Assembly: GCF_003852235.1 (NCBI RefSeq)
Contig: NZ_CP027732.1
Span: 1,426,001-1,490,000, forward strand
Reading direction: 5' to 3'
Length of the DNA stretch: 64,000 nt
Origin: Pseudomonas sp. R4-35-07
GTDB lineage: Bacteria; Pseudomonadota; Gammaproteobacteria; Pseudomonadales; Pseudomonadaceae
Part shown: in pieces, positions 39,021 to 49,086 of the stretch
Layout of the letters: every line of letters starts with the position of its first letter
Position numbering within the stretch: position 1 is the stretch's first letter
Translations under genes and position numbers: made by a program
Notes under the pieces: model-generated
Database searches by the model: none
What the model was told of the DNA's origin: nothing
The model's input: the letters and a program-made list of their open reading frames with translations, nothing else

Positions 39021-39620
39021 TCAGCTCACGACAAAGGTCTGACCGGTCTGTAAGCCTTCGACACTTTTTGCATAGGCCAAGGCCACTTCAGCGCCAGCAA
39101 CCGGTTTGAATCCACGGAAATACGGCGCATAGCTGCCCATGGCTTCCACCAGCACCGTCGGGCTCACGCAATTAATGCGCAAGCCGCGTGGCAGTTCAAT
39201 TGCTGCTGCTTTGACAAAGGCGTCCAGCGCGCCGTTGACCAGCGCAGCAGAGGCGCCGGTGCGAATCGGATCACGGTTCAAAATGCCGCTGGTAAAGGTA
39301 AACGACGCGCCGTCATTAGCGAACTCCCGGCCGATGAGCAGCAGGTTGACTTGGCCCATCAGCTTGTCCCGCAGGCCCAGTTCGAAGTCGGTTTCGTTCA
39401 TGTCGCCCAGCGCCACGAAGTTCACGCTGCCCGCCGCGCAAACCAGCGCGTCGAACGTGCCGGTCTGCTCGAACAGTGTGCGAATCGAGGCGCTGTCGCT
39501 GATATCGACGTGGAAGTCGCCGCTGTGGCGGCCGATGGCGATCACCTCGTGACGCTTCGCCAGCTCTGCCTTGACCGCTGAACCGATCGTGCCGTTGGCA
39601 CCAATTAAAAGAATTTTCAT
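39021..39620 (-). CDS. Short-chain dehydrogenase/reductase
   Basis: A 199-aa SDR, short for the family. The NAD(P) loop is GANGTIGSAV (TGxxxGxG variant), then the fold reads VCAAGSVNFVAL. The usual YxxxK catalytic tetrad is not obvious: LVNGALDAFVKAAAIEL is where YxxxK would be, with Asn-Gly-Ala-Leu instead of Tyr, so it may be an atypical member or a non-catalytic one. It is divergent from the LysR gene (105-bp spacer), suggesting regulation by it. Confidence 0.85.
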   Translation of the reverse strand: MKILLIGANGTIGSAVKAELAKRHEVIAIGRHSGDFHVDISDSASIRTLFEQTGTFDALVCAAGSVNFVALGDMNETDFELGLRDKLMGQVNLLLIGREFANDGASFTFTSGILNRDPIRTGASAALVNGALDAFVKAAAIELPRGLRINCVSPTVLVEAMGSYAPYFRGFKPVAGAEVALAYAKSVEGLQTGQTFVVS

Positions 39621-39724
39621 CGTGCTGCTCCTTCAGGGGGTGGGTGAAGGTTGAGTCTAGGGTGGCTTTTTCAGCGGATAAACCTGCTAATAGGCAACCT
39701 TTGGTTTTCAGTTGGAAACAATCC

Positions 39725-40642
39725 ATGAGCGAAATGGATGACTTGGCGGCCTTCGCGGTGTTGATCGAAGCCGGCAGTTTCACCGTGGCGTCGGAGCAAC
39801 TGGGGTGCAGCAAGGGCCAATTGTCCAAGCGAATCAGCCAGCTCGAAGCGCAGTACGCCGTGGTGCTGTTGCATCGCACCACGCGCAAGCTGAGCCTGAC
39901 CGCCGCAGGCGCGGCCTTGCTGCCCCAGGCACAGGCGCTGGTGGTGCAAGTGGAGCGTGCGCGTCAGGCTTTGGCCCGACTCAAGGATGATTTGGCCGGG
40001 CCAGTACGTATGACGGTTCCGGTGTCATTGGGAGAAACCTTCTTCGATGGCTTGTTGCTGGAATTTTCCAAGCACTACCCACAGGTGCAGATCGAACTGG
40101 AGCTCAATAACAACTATCGTGATCTGGCGCGGGATGGCTTCGATCTGGGCGTACGCTCGGGTGCCATCGAGAATGAGCGCCTGGTGATCAAGCCGCTGCT
40201 GGCCTGGCACGAGATGACCTGCGCCAGTCCGGCCTATCTGGAACAGCACGGTGAACCGCTGCATCCGGCGGAGCTGGCGGGCCATACCTGTTTGCTCAAC
40301 AGTCACTACAGCGGCCGCGAGGAGTGGCTGTACCACCAGCAGCATGAGCTGTTGCGGGTGCGGGTCAGTGGCACTTTCGCGTCCAATCACTACAACCTCT
40401 TGAAGAAGGCCGCATTGGTGGGCGCCGGTATCGCGCGCCTGCCGTCCTACCTGCTACCGACGGAATTGGCGGAGGGTCGATTGCGCTGGCTGCTGCGCGA
40501 TTATCAAACGCGCAGCCAGCCGATGTACCTGGTGCATCCCTATCAAGGTGGCCTGCCGCGGCGCACCCAGGTACTGGCCGACTATTTGGTGGACTGGTTC
40601 AAGCGCAGCGGCGCGGCCCTGGACCGTCTTCAGCGGGAGTGA
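39725..40642 (+). CDS. LysR-family transcriptional regulator
   Basis: A 305-aa LTTR with an N-terminal winged helix (FAVLIEAGSFTVASEQLGCSKGQLSKRISQLEAQYAVVLLHRTTRKLSLT) and a C-terminal effector domain. ATG at 39725 begins MSEMDDLAAF, as in homologues. The gene probably controls the divergent SDR. Its 3' end overlaps the DoxX gene's 3' end by 13 bp in convergent orientation. Confidence 0.93.
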   Translation: MSEMDDLAAFAVLIEAGSFTVASEQLGCSKGQLSKRISQLEAQYAVVLLHRTTRKLSLTAAGAALLPQAQALVVQVERARQALARLKDDLAGPVRMTVPVSLGETFFDGLLLEFSKHYPQVQIELELNNNYRDLARDGFDLGVRSGAIENERLVIKPLLAWHEMTCASPAYLEQHGEPLHPAELAGHTCLLNSHYSGREEWLYHQQHELLRVRVSGTFASNHYNLLKKAALVGAGIARLPSYLLPTELAEGRLRWLLRDYQTRSQPMYLVHPYQGGLPRRTQVLADYLVDWFKRSGAALDRLQRE

Positions 40643-41115
40643 CGGGCGATCCAGTGGTCGATGGACAGCCGGCCCGGGCCCTTGGCCACCAGCAGCAGTA
40701 ACAGCGCGATCCAGGTGCCATGGGTCGGGTAGGCGTCCGGATAGACAAACAACTGAATGGTCAGGGTCATGCCGATCAAGGCAAGGGCCGAGAATCGCGT
40801 GGCGAATCCCAGCAGGATCAGCACCGGGAAAAAGTGCTCGGCAAACGCTGCCAGGTGCGCGGCGACTTCGGGTGACAACAGCGGCACATGGTATTCGCTG
40901 CGAAATAACGGCAAGGTCGAGGCGGCCAGTTTGGGGGCGCCGAGTTGGAAGGTGCCGCTGATCAGATCAATGGCAAACCCTTCGACTTTGGTTTGTCCGG
41001 ATTTCCAGAACACCGCCGCGATAGAGAAGCGCGCGATAAAGGCGATCAGGCTGTAGGGAATTTTTTCAAAAAGTGCGATGGCCTGTTTCAGCAGGCTGGC
41101 GGCGGAATTGTTCAT
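40630..41115 (-). CDS. DoxX-family membrane protein of the bufferin operon
   Basis: A 161-aa membrane protein with four predicted transmembrane segments (RFSIAAVFWKSGQTKVEG, HFFPVLILLGFATRFSALALIGM and on), the DoxX pattern. The ATG at 41115 ([19 protein letters not shown]) overlaps the previous gene by 4 bp. DoxX proteins are regular companions of DUF2282/DUF692/DUF2063 operons; the role of this one in peptide maturation or electron supply is inferred. Confidence 0.88.
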   Translation of the reverse strand: MNNSAASLLKQAIALFEKIPYSLIAFIARFSIAAVFWKSGQTKVEGFAIDLISGTFQLGAPKLAASTLPLFRSEYHVPLLSPEVAAHLAAFAEHFFPVLILLGFATRFSALALIGMTLTIQLFVYPDAYPTHGTWIALLLLLVAKGPGRLSIDHWIARHSR

Positions 41116-41888
41116 GGCGATACCTTGGGTTCCAGGTGTAAATGAGTAATGGCGTCGTGGCTGATCAACAGCGTCAGGCACCGATGCAGATCGAATTCGG
41201 AGGAGGCCTGCAAGGCATGCTCCACCGCCATCTCCAGTCTCGCGCCTTGGTTCAGGCAGTTGATAAAGGCCACCGAGCCGCTGTCGATGACGAAGACCTT
41301 GACCGCCAACCCGTGGCGCAACACCAGCGCGTTCTGGGCAGGCCACGGGGTCAAGCCAGCGAGGTCGCCGTCCGCCTGGTGCGCGGCCCATACCGTCACG
41401 ACCGCGTAAGCAGAGCTCAAGGTGGCGAGCGATGGATGCAGCGTCAGGCTCAACCGCGCTACGCCTGATTGACCTTGCAGATGCTGGAGAACAGCGTGCT
41501 GGCACAGCGCCGGAATGTCGGGCGCGTGATAAGCACGCACCCGCAGGCGCTCCAGCCGCGCGACATCCGCCAGGTAAGGCACGCTGGCGGCCGGTGCGAA
41601 TGCCTGGATAAACTCGGCCAATGTGCTGCCGTACGCGTTGATCAGCGGGCTGGTGGGCGGGTTGTCGTGGACGAAAACGCCAGCCATGGCGCGGAAAAAC
41701 TCATCGCCCACCAGCTGCAGCGTCACGGGATAACTGGCCGCCAGGGCATTGATCAACGAACTGTGGACGTTATTGCGATACACCGCAAAGCGGCTGGCGG
41801 GGTCGGCGCCGTTACTGCTGAACACCCCCTCCGGGCAGGAACCGTGCGCCGCGAGCAGGGCGTTGGTGAACGCGTCCTGAAGGCTCAT
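41112..41888 (-). CDS. DUF2063 partner protein of the MNIO enzyme (BufC-like)
   Basis: A 258-aa DUF2063 protein. N-terminal half includes [23 protein letters not shown], the family hallmark. DUF2063 proteins form a heterodimer with DUF692 MNIO enzymes and help recognise the precursor peptide's leader. ATG at 41888 ([12 protein letters not shown]) overlaps bufB's end by 4 bp, so the two subunits are translationally coupled. Confidence 0.9.
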   Translation of the reverse strand: MSLQDAFTNALLAAHGSCPEGVFSSNGADPASRFAVYRNNVHSSLINALAASYPVTLQLVGDEFFRAMAGVFVHDNPPTSPLINAYGSTLAEFIQAFAPAASVPYLADVARLERLRVRAYHAPDIPALCQHAVLQHLQGQSGVARLSLTLHPSLATLSSAYAVVTVWAAHQADGDLAGLTPWPAQNALVLRHGLAVKVFVIDSGSVAFINCLNQGARLEMAVEHALQASSEFDLHRCLTLLISHDAITHLHLEPKVSP

Positions 41889-42763
41889 GACATCACCTGC
41901 GACAAATACCATTCGGCGTGCCTGGCCTCGGCGTGCAGCGTGCTGAAGCTCGGCACCTGGTTATCCCGTTCGATCAGCGTGGCGACCGGCCCCGTGCGTT
42001 TGAGCAACTGTTCGTATAGCTGCCACACCGCAGCATCGATCGGCGCACCGTGATCATCGATAAGCAGTCTGTCGCCCAGGCTGTCGGTGTCTTCGGCAAA
42101 CCCGGCCAGATGTATCTCGCCGACGGCATGCAAAGGTAAGGCATCGATGTAGGCCAGAGGATCGCGCTGATGGTTGATGCACGACACGTAGACGTTATTC
42201 ACGTCCAGCAGCAAACCGCAGCCGGTGCGCCGAATGACTTCGTTGATGAAGTCCGCTTCGTCCAGGGTGGAGCGTTGAAATTGCACATAGGTCGACGGGT
42301 TCTCCAATAGCATCGGCCGCTTGAGCGCGCTTTGCACTTGGTCTATGTGCTCGGCTACGCGCGCCAGGGTTTGTGCATCGTAGGCCAGGGGCAGCAGGTC
42401 ATTGAGAAACACCGCGCCGTGGCTGGACCAGGCTAGGTGTTCGGAAAATGAGTGGGGTTGATAGCGTTCGATCAGCCCGGCCAACCGTGCCAGGTGCTCA
42501 GGGTTGAGCGGACCTTCGCCACCGATGGAGAGGCCCACGCCGTGCAACGACAGTGGGTAGCGTTCGCGGATCAACCCCAGGTAATGGTGAAAAGGGCCGC
42601 CGGCGACCATGTAGTTTTCGGCGTGCACTTCAAAGAAACCAATGTCTGGTGAAGAGCCGAGCACTTCAGTGAAGTGCTGGGTCTTAAGTCCCAATCCGGC
42701 CCGACGCGGCAGGCCGGATGCCTGAGCCTGGGAGACGGCTTGCAGGGATGAAAGGGTCATCAT
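41885..42763 (-). CDS. DUF692 multinuclear non-haem iron oxidase (BufB-like)
   Basis: A 292-aa TIM-barrel MNIO enzyme. Metal-ligand regions are visible: [43 protein letters not shown] and EIHLAGF. MNIO enzymes (MbnB, TglH, BufB) oxidise cysteines in precursor peptides; those paired with DUF2282 peptides have been reported to make thiooxazole-type copper-binding groups. It follows the precursor gene by 23 bp. Tandem ATGs at 42763 and 42760. Confidence 0.93.
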   Translation of the reverse strand: MMTLSSLQAVSQAQASGLPRRAGLGLKTQHFTEVLGSSPDIGFFEVHAENYMVAGGPFHHYLGLIRERYPLSLHGVGLSIGGEGPLNPEHLARLAGLIERYQPHSFSEHLAWSSHGAVFLNDLLPLAYDAQTLARVAEHIDQVQSALKRPMLLENPSTYVQFQRSTLDEADFINEVIRRTGCGLLLDVNNVYVSCINHQRDPLAYIDALPLHAVGEIHLAGFAEDTDSLGDRLLIDDHGAPIDAAVWQLYEQLLKRTGPVATLIERDNQVPSFSTLHAEARHAEWYLSQVMS

Positions 42764-42786
42764 CAGTACTCAGGTCGCGCTGGGCT

Positions 42787-43083
42787 TCAGGACTTTGCGG
42801 TGAAAGCGGCTTCCTGGCCGAAACCGGTCGGCGAGGTCGTGCTTGGGGTTTTCAGGCAGGTACCGGCTGGGACCAGTTTCCAGGCGTTGGCCTGGTCCTT
42901 GGTTTTGGACGTACCGGCGCACGAGGTGCCAGCGCCGGCGGCGCAGTCGTTCTTGCCGGCCTCGGCGATACCGAAGCATTTCTGCATGTCGTCGGCAGCA
43001 TGGGCGGTGGTGGTCAGGGCGGACAGGCTCAGGGTCGAACCGAGGGCCAGGAGGAGGGCGGCAGCGGACAGTTTGGTGGTCAT
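42787..43083 (-). CDS. DUF2282 bufferin-type precursor peptide (BufA-like)
   Basis: A 98-aa exported peptide. Signal peptide [16 protein letters not shown]... with predicted cleavage after AHA (residues 27-29), then a four-cysteine core: Cys36, Cys47 (KNDC), Cys55 (GTSC) and Cys76 (AGTC), in the [13 protein letters not shown]...SCAGTSK...WKLVPAGTC pattern of DUF2282. A GGAG ribosome site precedes the ATG at 43083. It is the first gene of the four-gene operon and the likely substrate of the MNIO enzyme; modification and copper link are by family. Confidence 0.92.
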   Translation of the reverse strand: MTTKLSAAALLLALGSTLSLSALTTTAHAADDMQKCFGIAEAGKNDCAAGAGTSCAGTSKTKDQANAWKLVPAGTCLKTPSTTSPTGFGQEAAFTAKS

Positions 43084-43215
43084 GGGGTATCTCCAGCAGT
43101 GGTTGAGTTGGCAAGCTTGATTGCCTGCTTGCACCACTAGAGAGAGGGGGACGAACTTCGTTACAAGCCAGCCGGAAAAAATTTAGAAAACGCGGGTTTA
43201 AGGATCACACAAAGC

Positions 43216-43310
43216 AAATGTGGGAGGGGGCTTGCCCCCGATGGCTGAGTGTCAGTCAATATAGTTATCAACTGACCCACCGCTATCGGGGGCAAGCCCC
43301 CTCCCACATT
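43216..43310. repeat. REP pair (TGTGGGAGGGGGC family), head-to-head
   Basis: AAATGTGGGAGGGGGCTTGC and complement around GATGGCTGAGTGTCAGTC and CTGACCCACCGCTATCGGG. It lies between the bufA promoter region and the livF stop codon. Confidence 0.9.
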
Positions 43311-43336
43311 GAGTACCGGTTCATCCAGCAACCGTT

Positions 43337-44038
43337 TTAACCGCCCAGGTAGGCCTCACGCACCTTCGGATCGGTCAGCAACTGCTCGCCAGTGCCTTGC
43401 ATCACCACCCGGCCGTTTTCCAGCACGTAGGCCCGGTCGGCAATTTTCAGGGCCTGGTTGGCGTTCTGTTCCACCAAAAACACCGTTACCCCGTCCTTGC
43501 GCAGTTGCTCAATGATGTCGAAGATCTGCTGGATGATGATCGGTGCCAGGCCCAGGGACGGCTCGTCCAACAGCAACAGCTTGGGCTTGCTCATCAACGC
43601 CCGCCCGATGGCGAGCATTTGCTGCTCGCCGCCGGACATGGTGCCGCCGCGCTGGCTGAAGCGCTCCTTGAGCCGAGGGAACAGGTGCAGCACCTTGTCC
43701 ATCTGTTCCTGGTAATCGCCCTTGTCGGTAAAGAACCCACCCATGGCCAGGTTCTCTTCCACGGTCAGGCGCGAAAACACGCGACGGCCTTCCGGTACCA
43801 CCGCAATGCTCTTGCGCATGATTTCGGCGGAGTGCTTGCCCACCAGCTCTTCACCCATGTAGCGGATGCTGCCGCTGTGGGCCTGGGGCGAGCCGCACAG
43901 GGTCATCAGCAACGTCGACTTGCCAGCGCCGTTGGCGCCGATCAGGGTCACGATCTCGCCCTGACGCACTTCCACGTTGACGCTGTGCAGGGCCTGGATC
44001 TTGCCGTAGAAAGTGGAAACGTTTTCGAATTGCAGCAT
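43337..44038 (-). CDS. livF: Branched-chain amino-acid ABC transporter ATPase LivF/BraG
   Basis: A 233-aa ATPase, with Walker A GANGAGKST, signature MSGGEQQML and Walker B LLLLDEPSLGL. It energises import with the LivG partner. It ends the five-gene operon, 1 bp after livG. Confidence 0.95.
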   Translation of the reverse strand: MLQFENVSTFYGKIQALHSVNVEVRQGEIVTLIGANGAGKSTLLMTLCGSPQAHSGSIRYMGEELVGKHSAEIMRKSIAVVPEGRRVFSRLTVEENLAMGGFFTDKGDYQEQMDKVLHLFPRLKERFSQRGGTMSGGEQQMLAIGRALMSKPKLLLLDEPSLGLAPIIIQQIFDIIEQLRKDGVTVFLVEQNANQALKIADRAYVLENGRVVMQGTGEQLLTDPKVREAYLGG

Positions 44039-44039
44039 T

Positions 44040-44807
44040 TTACGCTTCCCCCAGATAGGCTTTGATCACTTCGGGATTGTCGCGGATCTGCTCCGGCGTC
44101 CCGTCGGCGAGCGGCGTGCCCTGGTTGATCACCACGATATGGTCGGAAATGCTCATGACCAGTTTCATATCGTGTTCGATCAACAGCACGGTGGCATTGT
44201 TTTCCTCACGCAACACGCCGATAAGCGCCTTGAGGTCTTCGGTTTCCTTGGGGTTCAAGCCCGCTGCCGGTTCGTCGAGCATCAGGATCCGTGGACGGGT
44301 CATCATGCAGCGGGCGATTTCCAGGCGACGTTGCTGACCATAGGCCAGGGTGCCGGCCGGGCGGTTGGCAAACTCGGTGAGATTGACCTTGTCCAGCCAA
44401 TACGCCGCGTACTCCATGGCTTCGCGCTCGCTCTTGCGGAACGCCGGGGTCTTGAACAGGCCTGCGAAGAAGTTGGTGTTCAGGTGACGGTGTTGGGCGA
44501 TCAACAAGTTCTCGACCGCTGTCATGTCCTTGAACAAGCGCACATTCTGGAACGTGCGCACCACGCCCTTGCGGGCGATCTCGTGACCGGCCAGGCCCTG
44601 GATCGGCTGGCCGTCCAGCAGGATACTGCCGCCGCTCGGCTTGTAGAAACCGGTGAGGCAGTTGAACACCGTGGTCTTGCCGGCGCCATTGGGGCCGATC
44701 AGCGCGACGACCTGCTTCTCTTTGACGGTCAGGGCGACGCCGTTGACTGCGAGCAAGCCGCCGAAGCGCATGCTCAGATTTTCGACTTTCAGGATCTCGC
44801 GGCTCAT
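44040..44807 (-). CDS. livG: Branched-chain amino-acid ABC transporter ATPase LivG/BraF
   Basis: A 255-aa ATPase with Walker [10 protein letters not shown], the [13 protein letters not shown] signature and Walker [13 protein letters not shown]. The 4-bp overlap with livM indicates coupling. Confidence 0.95.
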   Translation of the reverse strand: MSREILKVENLSMRFGGLLAVNGVALTVKEKQVVALIGPNGAGKTTVFNCLTGFYKPSGGSILLDGQPIQGLAGHEIARKGVVRTFQNVRLFKDMTAVENLLIAQHRHLNTNFFAGLFKTPAFRKSEREAMEYAAYWLDKVNLTEFANRPAGTLAYGQQRRLEIARCMMTRPRILMLDEPAAGLNPKETEDLKALIGVLREENNATVLLIEHDMKLVMSISDHIVVINQGTPLADGTPEQIRDNPEVIKAYLGEA

Positions 44808-46057
44808 TTGCGCAGCTCCATGTGTGGACGTTGCATGGGCAGCAGGCCTTGGGGGCGCCAGATCATCATCAGCACCATCATGGCGCCGAACATCAACATG
44901 CGGTACTCGCTGAACTCTCGCATCATTTCCGGCAGCAGGATCATCACGATCGCGGCCAGAATCACACCCAGCTGCGAGCCCATGCCACCCAGTACCACGA
45001 TGGCGAGGATGATCGCCGACTCGATGAACGTGAACGACTCCGGGGTCACCAGGCCTTGGCGTGCGGCGAAGAAGCTGCCAGCGAAACCGGCGAAGGTTGC
45101 CCCAAGGGTGAAGGCCGAAAGTTTGATGACTGTCGGGTTCATGCCCAGTGCACGGCAGGCGATTTCATCTTCGCGCAGCGCTTCCCACGCGCGGCCAATC
45201 GGCATGCGCAGCAGGCGGTTGATCACGAACAGTGCCGCCAGTGCCAGCAATAGGGCAACCAGGTACAGGAACACCACTTTGCTCACCGGGTTGTAGGCAA
45301 TCCCGAAGTACTCGTGGAAAGTCTGCATGCCCTCTGCGGCGGTGCGGTCGAACGACAGCCCGAAGAACGTTGGCTTGGGGATGCTGCTGATGCCGTTGGG
45401 GCCGCCGGTGATATCGGTGAGGTTACGCAGGAACAGACGGATGATTTCACCGAAGCCCAGGGTCACGATCGCCAGGTAGTCACCGCGCAAACGCAACACC
45501 GGGAAGCCCAGCAGGAAGCCGAACGTGGCCGCCATCAGGCCAGCGAGTGGCAGGCAGACCCAGAAGCTCCAGCCCAGGTAGTGCGACAGCAGCGCGTAGG
45601 TGTAGGCACCCACCGCATAGAAGCCCACATAACCCAGGTCGAGCAGGCCGGCCAGGCCCACCACGATGTTCAGGCCCAGGCCCAGCAACACGTAGATCAG
45701 GATCAGGGTGGCGATGTCGACTGCACCGCGCGAGCCGAAGAACGGCCAGATCAACGCGGCCACGATCAGGCCGATGATGATGTAGCGCTGGGTGCGCGGC
45801 AGGGTCAGGAATTGGCTGACCTTGGGCGACACCAACGGCGCACGGTTGCCCTTGAACAGGGCGCCGACCTGCTGGGTGAACAGCACGCGCAGGAACATCA
45901 GCACCGAGCACAGGGCGATGATGGTTAGGGTCACAGGGCCGGTGCCATGCACTTCCAGGTTGATGCCGACAATGCTCAGCTTGAGGCCGAGTACCGGGAA
46001 GGCCACGGCCCACACCAGCAAGGCGCTGAAAAACGCCGATTTAAGATATCTGCTCAT
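44804..46057 (-). CDS. livM: Branched-chain amino-acid ABC transporter permease LivM/BraE
   Basis: A 417-aa permease with about ten transmembrane segments. It has the [29 protein letters not shown] motif and [16 protein letters not shown]-type loop. The 110-residue N-terminal extension beyond the core (residues 1-110) is normal for pseudomonad BraE-type proteins. Confidence 0.95.
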   Translation of the reverse strand: MSRYLKSAFFSALLVWAVAFPVLGLKLSIVGINLEVHGTGPVTLTIIALCSVLMFLRVLFTQQVGALFKGNRAPLVSPKVSQFLTLPRTQRYIIIGLIVAALIWPFFGSRGAVDIATLILIYVLLGLGLNIVVGLAGLLDLGYVGFYAVGAYTYALLSHYLGWSFWVCLPLAGLMAATFGFLLGFPVLRLRGDYLAIVTLGFGEIIRLFLRNLTDITGGPNGISSIPKPTFFGLSFDRTAAEGMQTFHEYFGIAYNPVSKVVFLYLVALLLALAALFVINRLLRMPIGRAWEALREDEIACRALGMNPTVIKLSAFTLGATFAGFAGSFFAARQGLVTPESFTFIESAIILAIVVLGGMGSQLGVILAAIVMILLPEMMREFSEYRMLMFGAMMVLMMIWRPQGLLPMQRPHMELRK

Positions 46058-46977
46058 ACTTTCTCAACCTCCGGACGGCCCAGGATGCCGGTCGGACGGA
46101 ACAACAACACCAGGACCAACAAGCCGAACGCCACGACGTCCTTGTACTGGTCACCGAAGATATCGGCGCCAAAGGCTTCGGCCACGCCCAGCACCAGCCC
46201 ACCGAGCATGGCGCCCGGAATACTGCCGATGCCGCCCAGTACCGCTGCGGTAAAGGCCTTGAGCCCCACCAGGAAACCAGCGTTGGGGTTGATCACGCCG
46301 TACTGCATGCTCAGCAACACGGCGGCGACTGCGGCCAGCGCGGCACCGATCACGAAGGTCAGGGCAATAATGTTATTGGTGTTGATGCCCAACAGGTTGG
46401 CCATCTTGATGTCTTCGGCGCAGGCCCGGCAGGCGCGTCCCAGACGAGAGCGGGAAATGAACAGCGTGAGGCCGAGCATCGCCACCAGGGTGACGACAAA
46501 GACCAGGATCTGCATGTAGGAAATCAGCACTTCTTGCGCACCACCTGGGCCGAAGGAGAAGCTCCCTGGGATCAGGTTGGGAATGGACTTGTCCTTGGAG
46601 TCCTGGGACAGCAATACGGTGTTCTGCAGGAAAATCGACATGCCGATGGCGGAAATCAGCGGGATCAACCGGTTGCTGCCGCGCAAGGGGCGGTAGGCAA
46701 CGCGCTCGATACTGTAGCCATAGGCACTGGTCACGACGATCGATGCCAGGAACGCAGCGGTCATCAACAGCGGCAGGGAGTGGATACCCATCATGGCCAG
46801 CCCGGCAAGGGCGATGAAGGCCACGTAGGAACCAATCATGTACACCTCGCCATGGGCGAAGTTGATCATTCCAATGATGCCGTAAACCATTGTGTAGCCA
46901 ATGGCTATCAAGGCGTAGGTGCTGCCAATGGTCAGGCCATTAACCAGCTGTTGGAAAAAATGATAGATCTCAGGCAT
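46054..46977 (-). CDS. livH: Branched-chain amino-acid ABC transporter permease LivH/BraD
   Basis: A 307-aa permease with [36 protein letters not shown], the signature start of LivH, and the [18 protein letters not shown] coupling loop. First membrane gene after the internal hairpin. Confidence 0.96.
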   Translation of the reverse strand: MPEIYHFFQQLVNGLTIGSTYALIAIGYTMVYGIIGMINFAHGEVYMIGSYVAFIALAGLAMMGIHSLPLLMTAAFLASIVVTSAYGYSIERVAYRPLRGSNRLIPLISAIGMSIFLQNTVLLSQDSKDKSIPNLIPGSFSFGPGGAQEVLISYMQILVFVVTLVAMLGLTLFISRSRLGRACRACAEDIKMANLLGINTNNIIALTFVIGAALAAVAAVLLSMQYGVINPNAGFLVGLKAFTAAVLGGIGSIPGAMLGGLVLGVAEAFGADIFGDQYKDVVAFGLLVLVLLFRPTGILGRPEVEKV

Positions 46978-47159
46978 TACAGCGCTCCTAAAAACCCGAT
47001 ACGCATTTCACTGGTGGAGTCATGTTCCGGCCCTGCGCTGTGTTCTGCGAGCACATTTGCACAAAGCGTTTGCCAGCGAACCGCTGGTGACGGTTTTAAG
47101 ATTTTCAGGTGAGCCAGCGCCCGGATCGCGGGTGACATGGCCCATAAACCTCGTAAAAC

Positions 47160-47187
47160 AAAGCCCACTGCTCTCACAGTGGGCTTG
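47160..47187 (-). terminator. Hairpin between livK and livH
   Basis: On the minus strand AAGCCCACTG and CAGTGGGCTT form a perfect stem with a TGAGAG loop, followed by TGTTTTA. The weak T-run suggests partial termination, giving more binding protein than membrane complex. Confidence 0.7.
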
Positions 47188-47206
47188 TTGACCAGTAACG
47201 CCTGGC

Positions 47207-48334
47207 TTACTGAGGGGAAACTTCGGTTTTTGGTTTGCCGAAGTGCCATTCGTAGACCACGAATTTGAAGTCCTTCAGATCGCCCTTGGCGTCGAAGCTC
47301 AGCTCGCCGGTCGGGGTCTTGAAGGTACCCGCGTGGATGGCTTCGGCCACCTTGGCGGTGTCTTCGCTCTTGGCAGCCTTGATGCCGCCGGCGATCACTT
47401 CGATGGCCGAGTAGGCCGGGAACACGAACGGACCGGTTGGGTCCTGCTTGTTCTTGGCGAACTCTTCAACGATGGCTTTGTTGGCCGGGTCGGTGTCGAA
47501 GGATTTAGGCAGGGTCACCAGCAGGCCTTCGGAAGCGCCCTGGGCGATTTGCGAGATGGAGTCGTTGCCGACGCCCTCTGGGCCCATGAACTTGGCGTTC
47601 AGGCCTTTTTCCTTGGCTTGGCGCAGGATCAGGCCCAGCTCAGGGTGGTAGCCGCCGTAGTAGACGAAGTCGACGTTGGCTTGCTTGAGTTTCTGGATGA
47701 TCGAGGAGAAGTCCTTGTCGCCGGCGTTCAAGCCTTCGAAGACGGCAACCTTGGTGCCTTTCTTCTCGAGGGTCTGCTTGACGGCGGTGGCGATGCCTTC
47801 ACCGTATTGCTGCTTGTCGTGCAGTACGGCAACGATCTTCGGCTTGACGTGGTCGGCGATGTAGTTGCCGGCCGCCGGGCCCTGGGCGCTGTCCAGGCCG
47901 ATGGTGCGGAAGATCAGCTTGTAGCCACGGGCGGTGATTTCCGGGCTGGTGGCCGCCGGGGTAATCATGATGACGCCTTCGTCTTCATAGATATCCGAGG
48001 CTGGCTGAGTGGAGCTGGAGCAAAGGTGACCGACCACGAACTTGACGCCATCGTTGACCACTTTGTTGGCGACGGCAACGGCTTGCTTCGGATCGCACGC
48101 GTCGTCGTATTCCTTGGCTTCAAGCATTTTGCCGTCGACGCCGCCCTTGGCGTTGATGTCGGCGATGGCCTGCTTGGCACCCATGAATTGCATGTCGCCA
48201 TATTGCGTTACAGGCCCGGTCTTGGGGCCGGCGATGCCGATCTTGATGGTGTCGGCTGCGAACGAATGGCCGGCAACCCCAGCCAGGACCATAGCGGCAA
48301 ACAGTTTGGAAATCTGCTTAGTAGCCTTATTCAT
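47207..48334 (-). CDS. livK: Branched-chain amino-acid binding protein LivK/BraC
   Basis: A 375-aa periplasmic protein. Signal MNKATKQISKLFAAMVLAGVAGHSFA, then IKIGIAGPKTGPVTQYGDMQF and GHLCSSSTQPASDIYEDEGV typical of Leu/Ile/Val-binding proteins, which in pseudomonads also take alanine and threonine. Near the promoter lies a 16-bp perfect palindrome at 48436. Operon order livK-H-M-G-F is standard. Confidence 0.95.
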   Translation of the reverse strand: MNKATKQISKLFAAMVLAGVAGHSFAADTIKIGIAGPKTGPVTQYGDMQFMGAKQAIADINAKGGVDGKMLEAKEYDDACDPKQAVAVANKVVNDGVKFVVGHLCSSSTQPASDIYEDEGVIMITPAATSPEITARGYKLIFRTIGLDSAQGPAAGNYIADHVKPKIVAVLHDKQQYGEGIATAVKQTLEKKGTKVAVFEGLNAGDKDFSSIIQKLKQANVDFVYYGGYHPELGLILRQAKEKGLNAKFMGPEGVGNDSISQIAQGASEGLLVTLPKSFDTDPANKAIVEEFAKNKQDPTGPFVFPAYSAIEVIAGGIKAAKSEDTAKVAEAIHAGTFKTPTGELSFDAKGDLKDFKFVVYEWHFGKPKTEVSPQ

Positions 48335-48674
48335 AGTGCTCCACTCTTACTGTTGTATTTTTTATAGTTCTAGCGGCCTTGTGAGCTGCAGAACCGGATC
48401 AGATATCTCGGATATCCCCCGGCGATGCCCTGGCAACTGTACCGGTACAGTGTAGAGCGCCGGTTGATCGCTTGGAAAGCTGGCTGCTGGGGGCAAAACC
48501 GAGTTGTGTCGCTTAAATGAAAGAAAAAGACAGAATTGCGGCGGGGTAATGCCAGCCTTTCGAGCATTCCTTGGCTTTTCCGACACTTTCAATCGCCAGC
48601 TTATTTGCTACTGGGTTTTTCCAACTGAGACACGACGTTATGATTGCGCCGATTTTTTACTCAGGTGAACTCCC
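48335..48674. promoter_or_regulatory. livK/DUF2288 divergent intergenic region
   Basis: A 340-bp gene-free stretch carrying the livK promoter (reading left) and the DUF2288 promoter (reading right). It contains a perfect palindrome at 48436-48451 (listed separately). I could not assign -35/-10 boxes with confidence. Confidence 0.5.
48436..48451. promoter_or_regulatory. Perfect palindrome ACTGTACCGGTACAGT
   Basis: A 16-bp perfect inverted repeat about 100 bp upstream of the livK start. The TGTAC...GTACA core is the kind of site bound by GntR or MocR-type regulators. The regulator is not known. Confidence 0.55.
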
Positions 48675-48977
48675 ATGACGCAAGAACCTAGCACCCTCTA
48701 TGCCAAGCTGCTCGGTGAAACCGCCGAAATTTCCTGGAAGGAGCTTGAACCGTTCTTTGCCAAGGGTGCCCTATTGTGGGTCGACGCCGGCCTGGATTTG
48801 ATCGAAGCGGCCGAAGCGATGGCCGAAGACAATCGCGAGAAAGTCGCTGCCTGGCTGGCTGCGGGGAGTCTTGGCGAAGTGTCTGCGACGCGGGCGGTGG
48901 ACTTGGTCACGCGTGACCCGAGCCTGTGGGCGGTGGTGGTCTCGCCGTGGATTTTGATCCAGGAAAGGGCAGCGTAA
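48675..48977 (+). CDS. DUF2288 protein
   Basis: A 100-aa conserved small protein with LYAKLLGETAEISWKELEPFFAKG and a C-terminal LWAVVVSPWILIQE. DUF2288 has no known function. Divergent from livK. Good codon use and start context support it. Confidence 0.85.
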   Translation: MTQEPSTLYAKLLGETAEISWKELEPFFAKGALLWVDAGLDLIEAAEAMAEDNREKVAAWLAAGSLGEVSATRAVDLVTRDPSLWAVVVSPWILIQERAA

Positions 48978-49086
48978 GAATTCAGCGAGCCAAATAGGTG
49001 CACGGCTCGCGCCTGCGCAAGTGTGTAGCGGAGTAACCGCTTCCGCCGTGATGGCACGTTGCCGTAGAGAAAGGTCACAGGTGACG

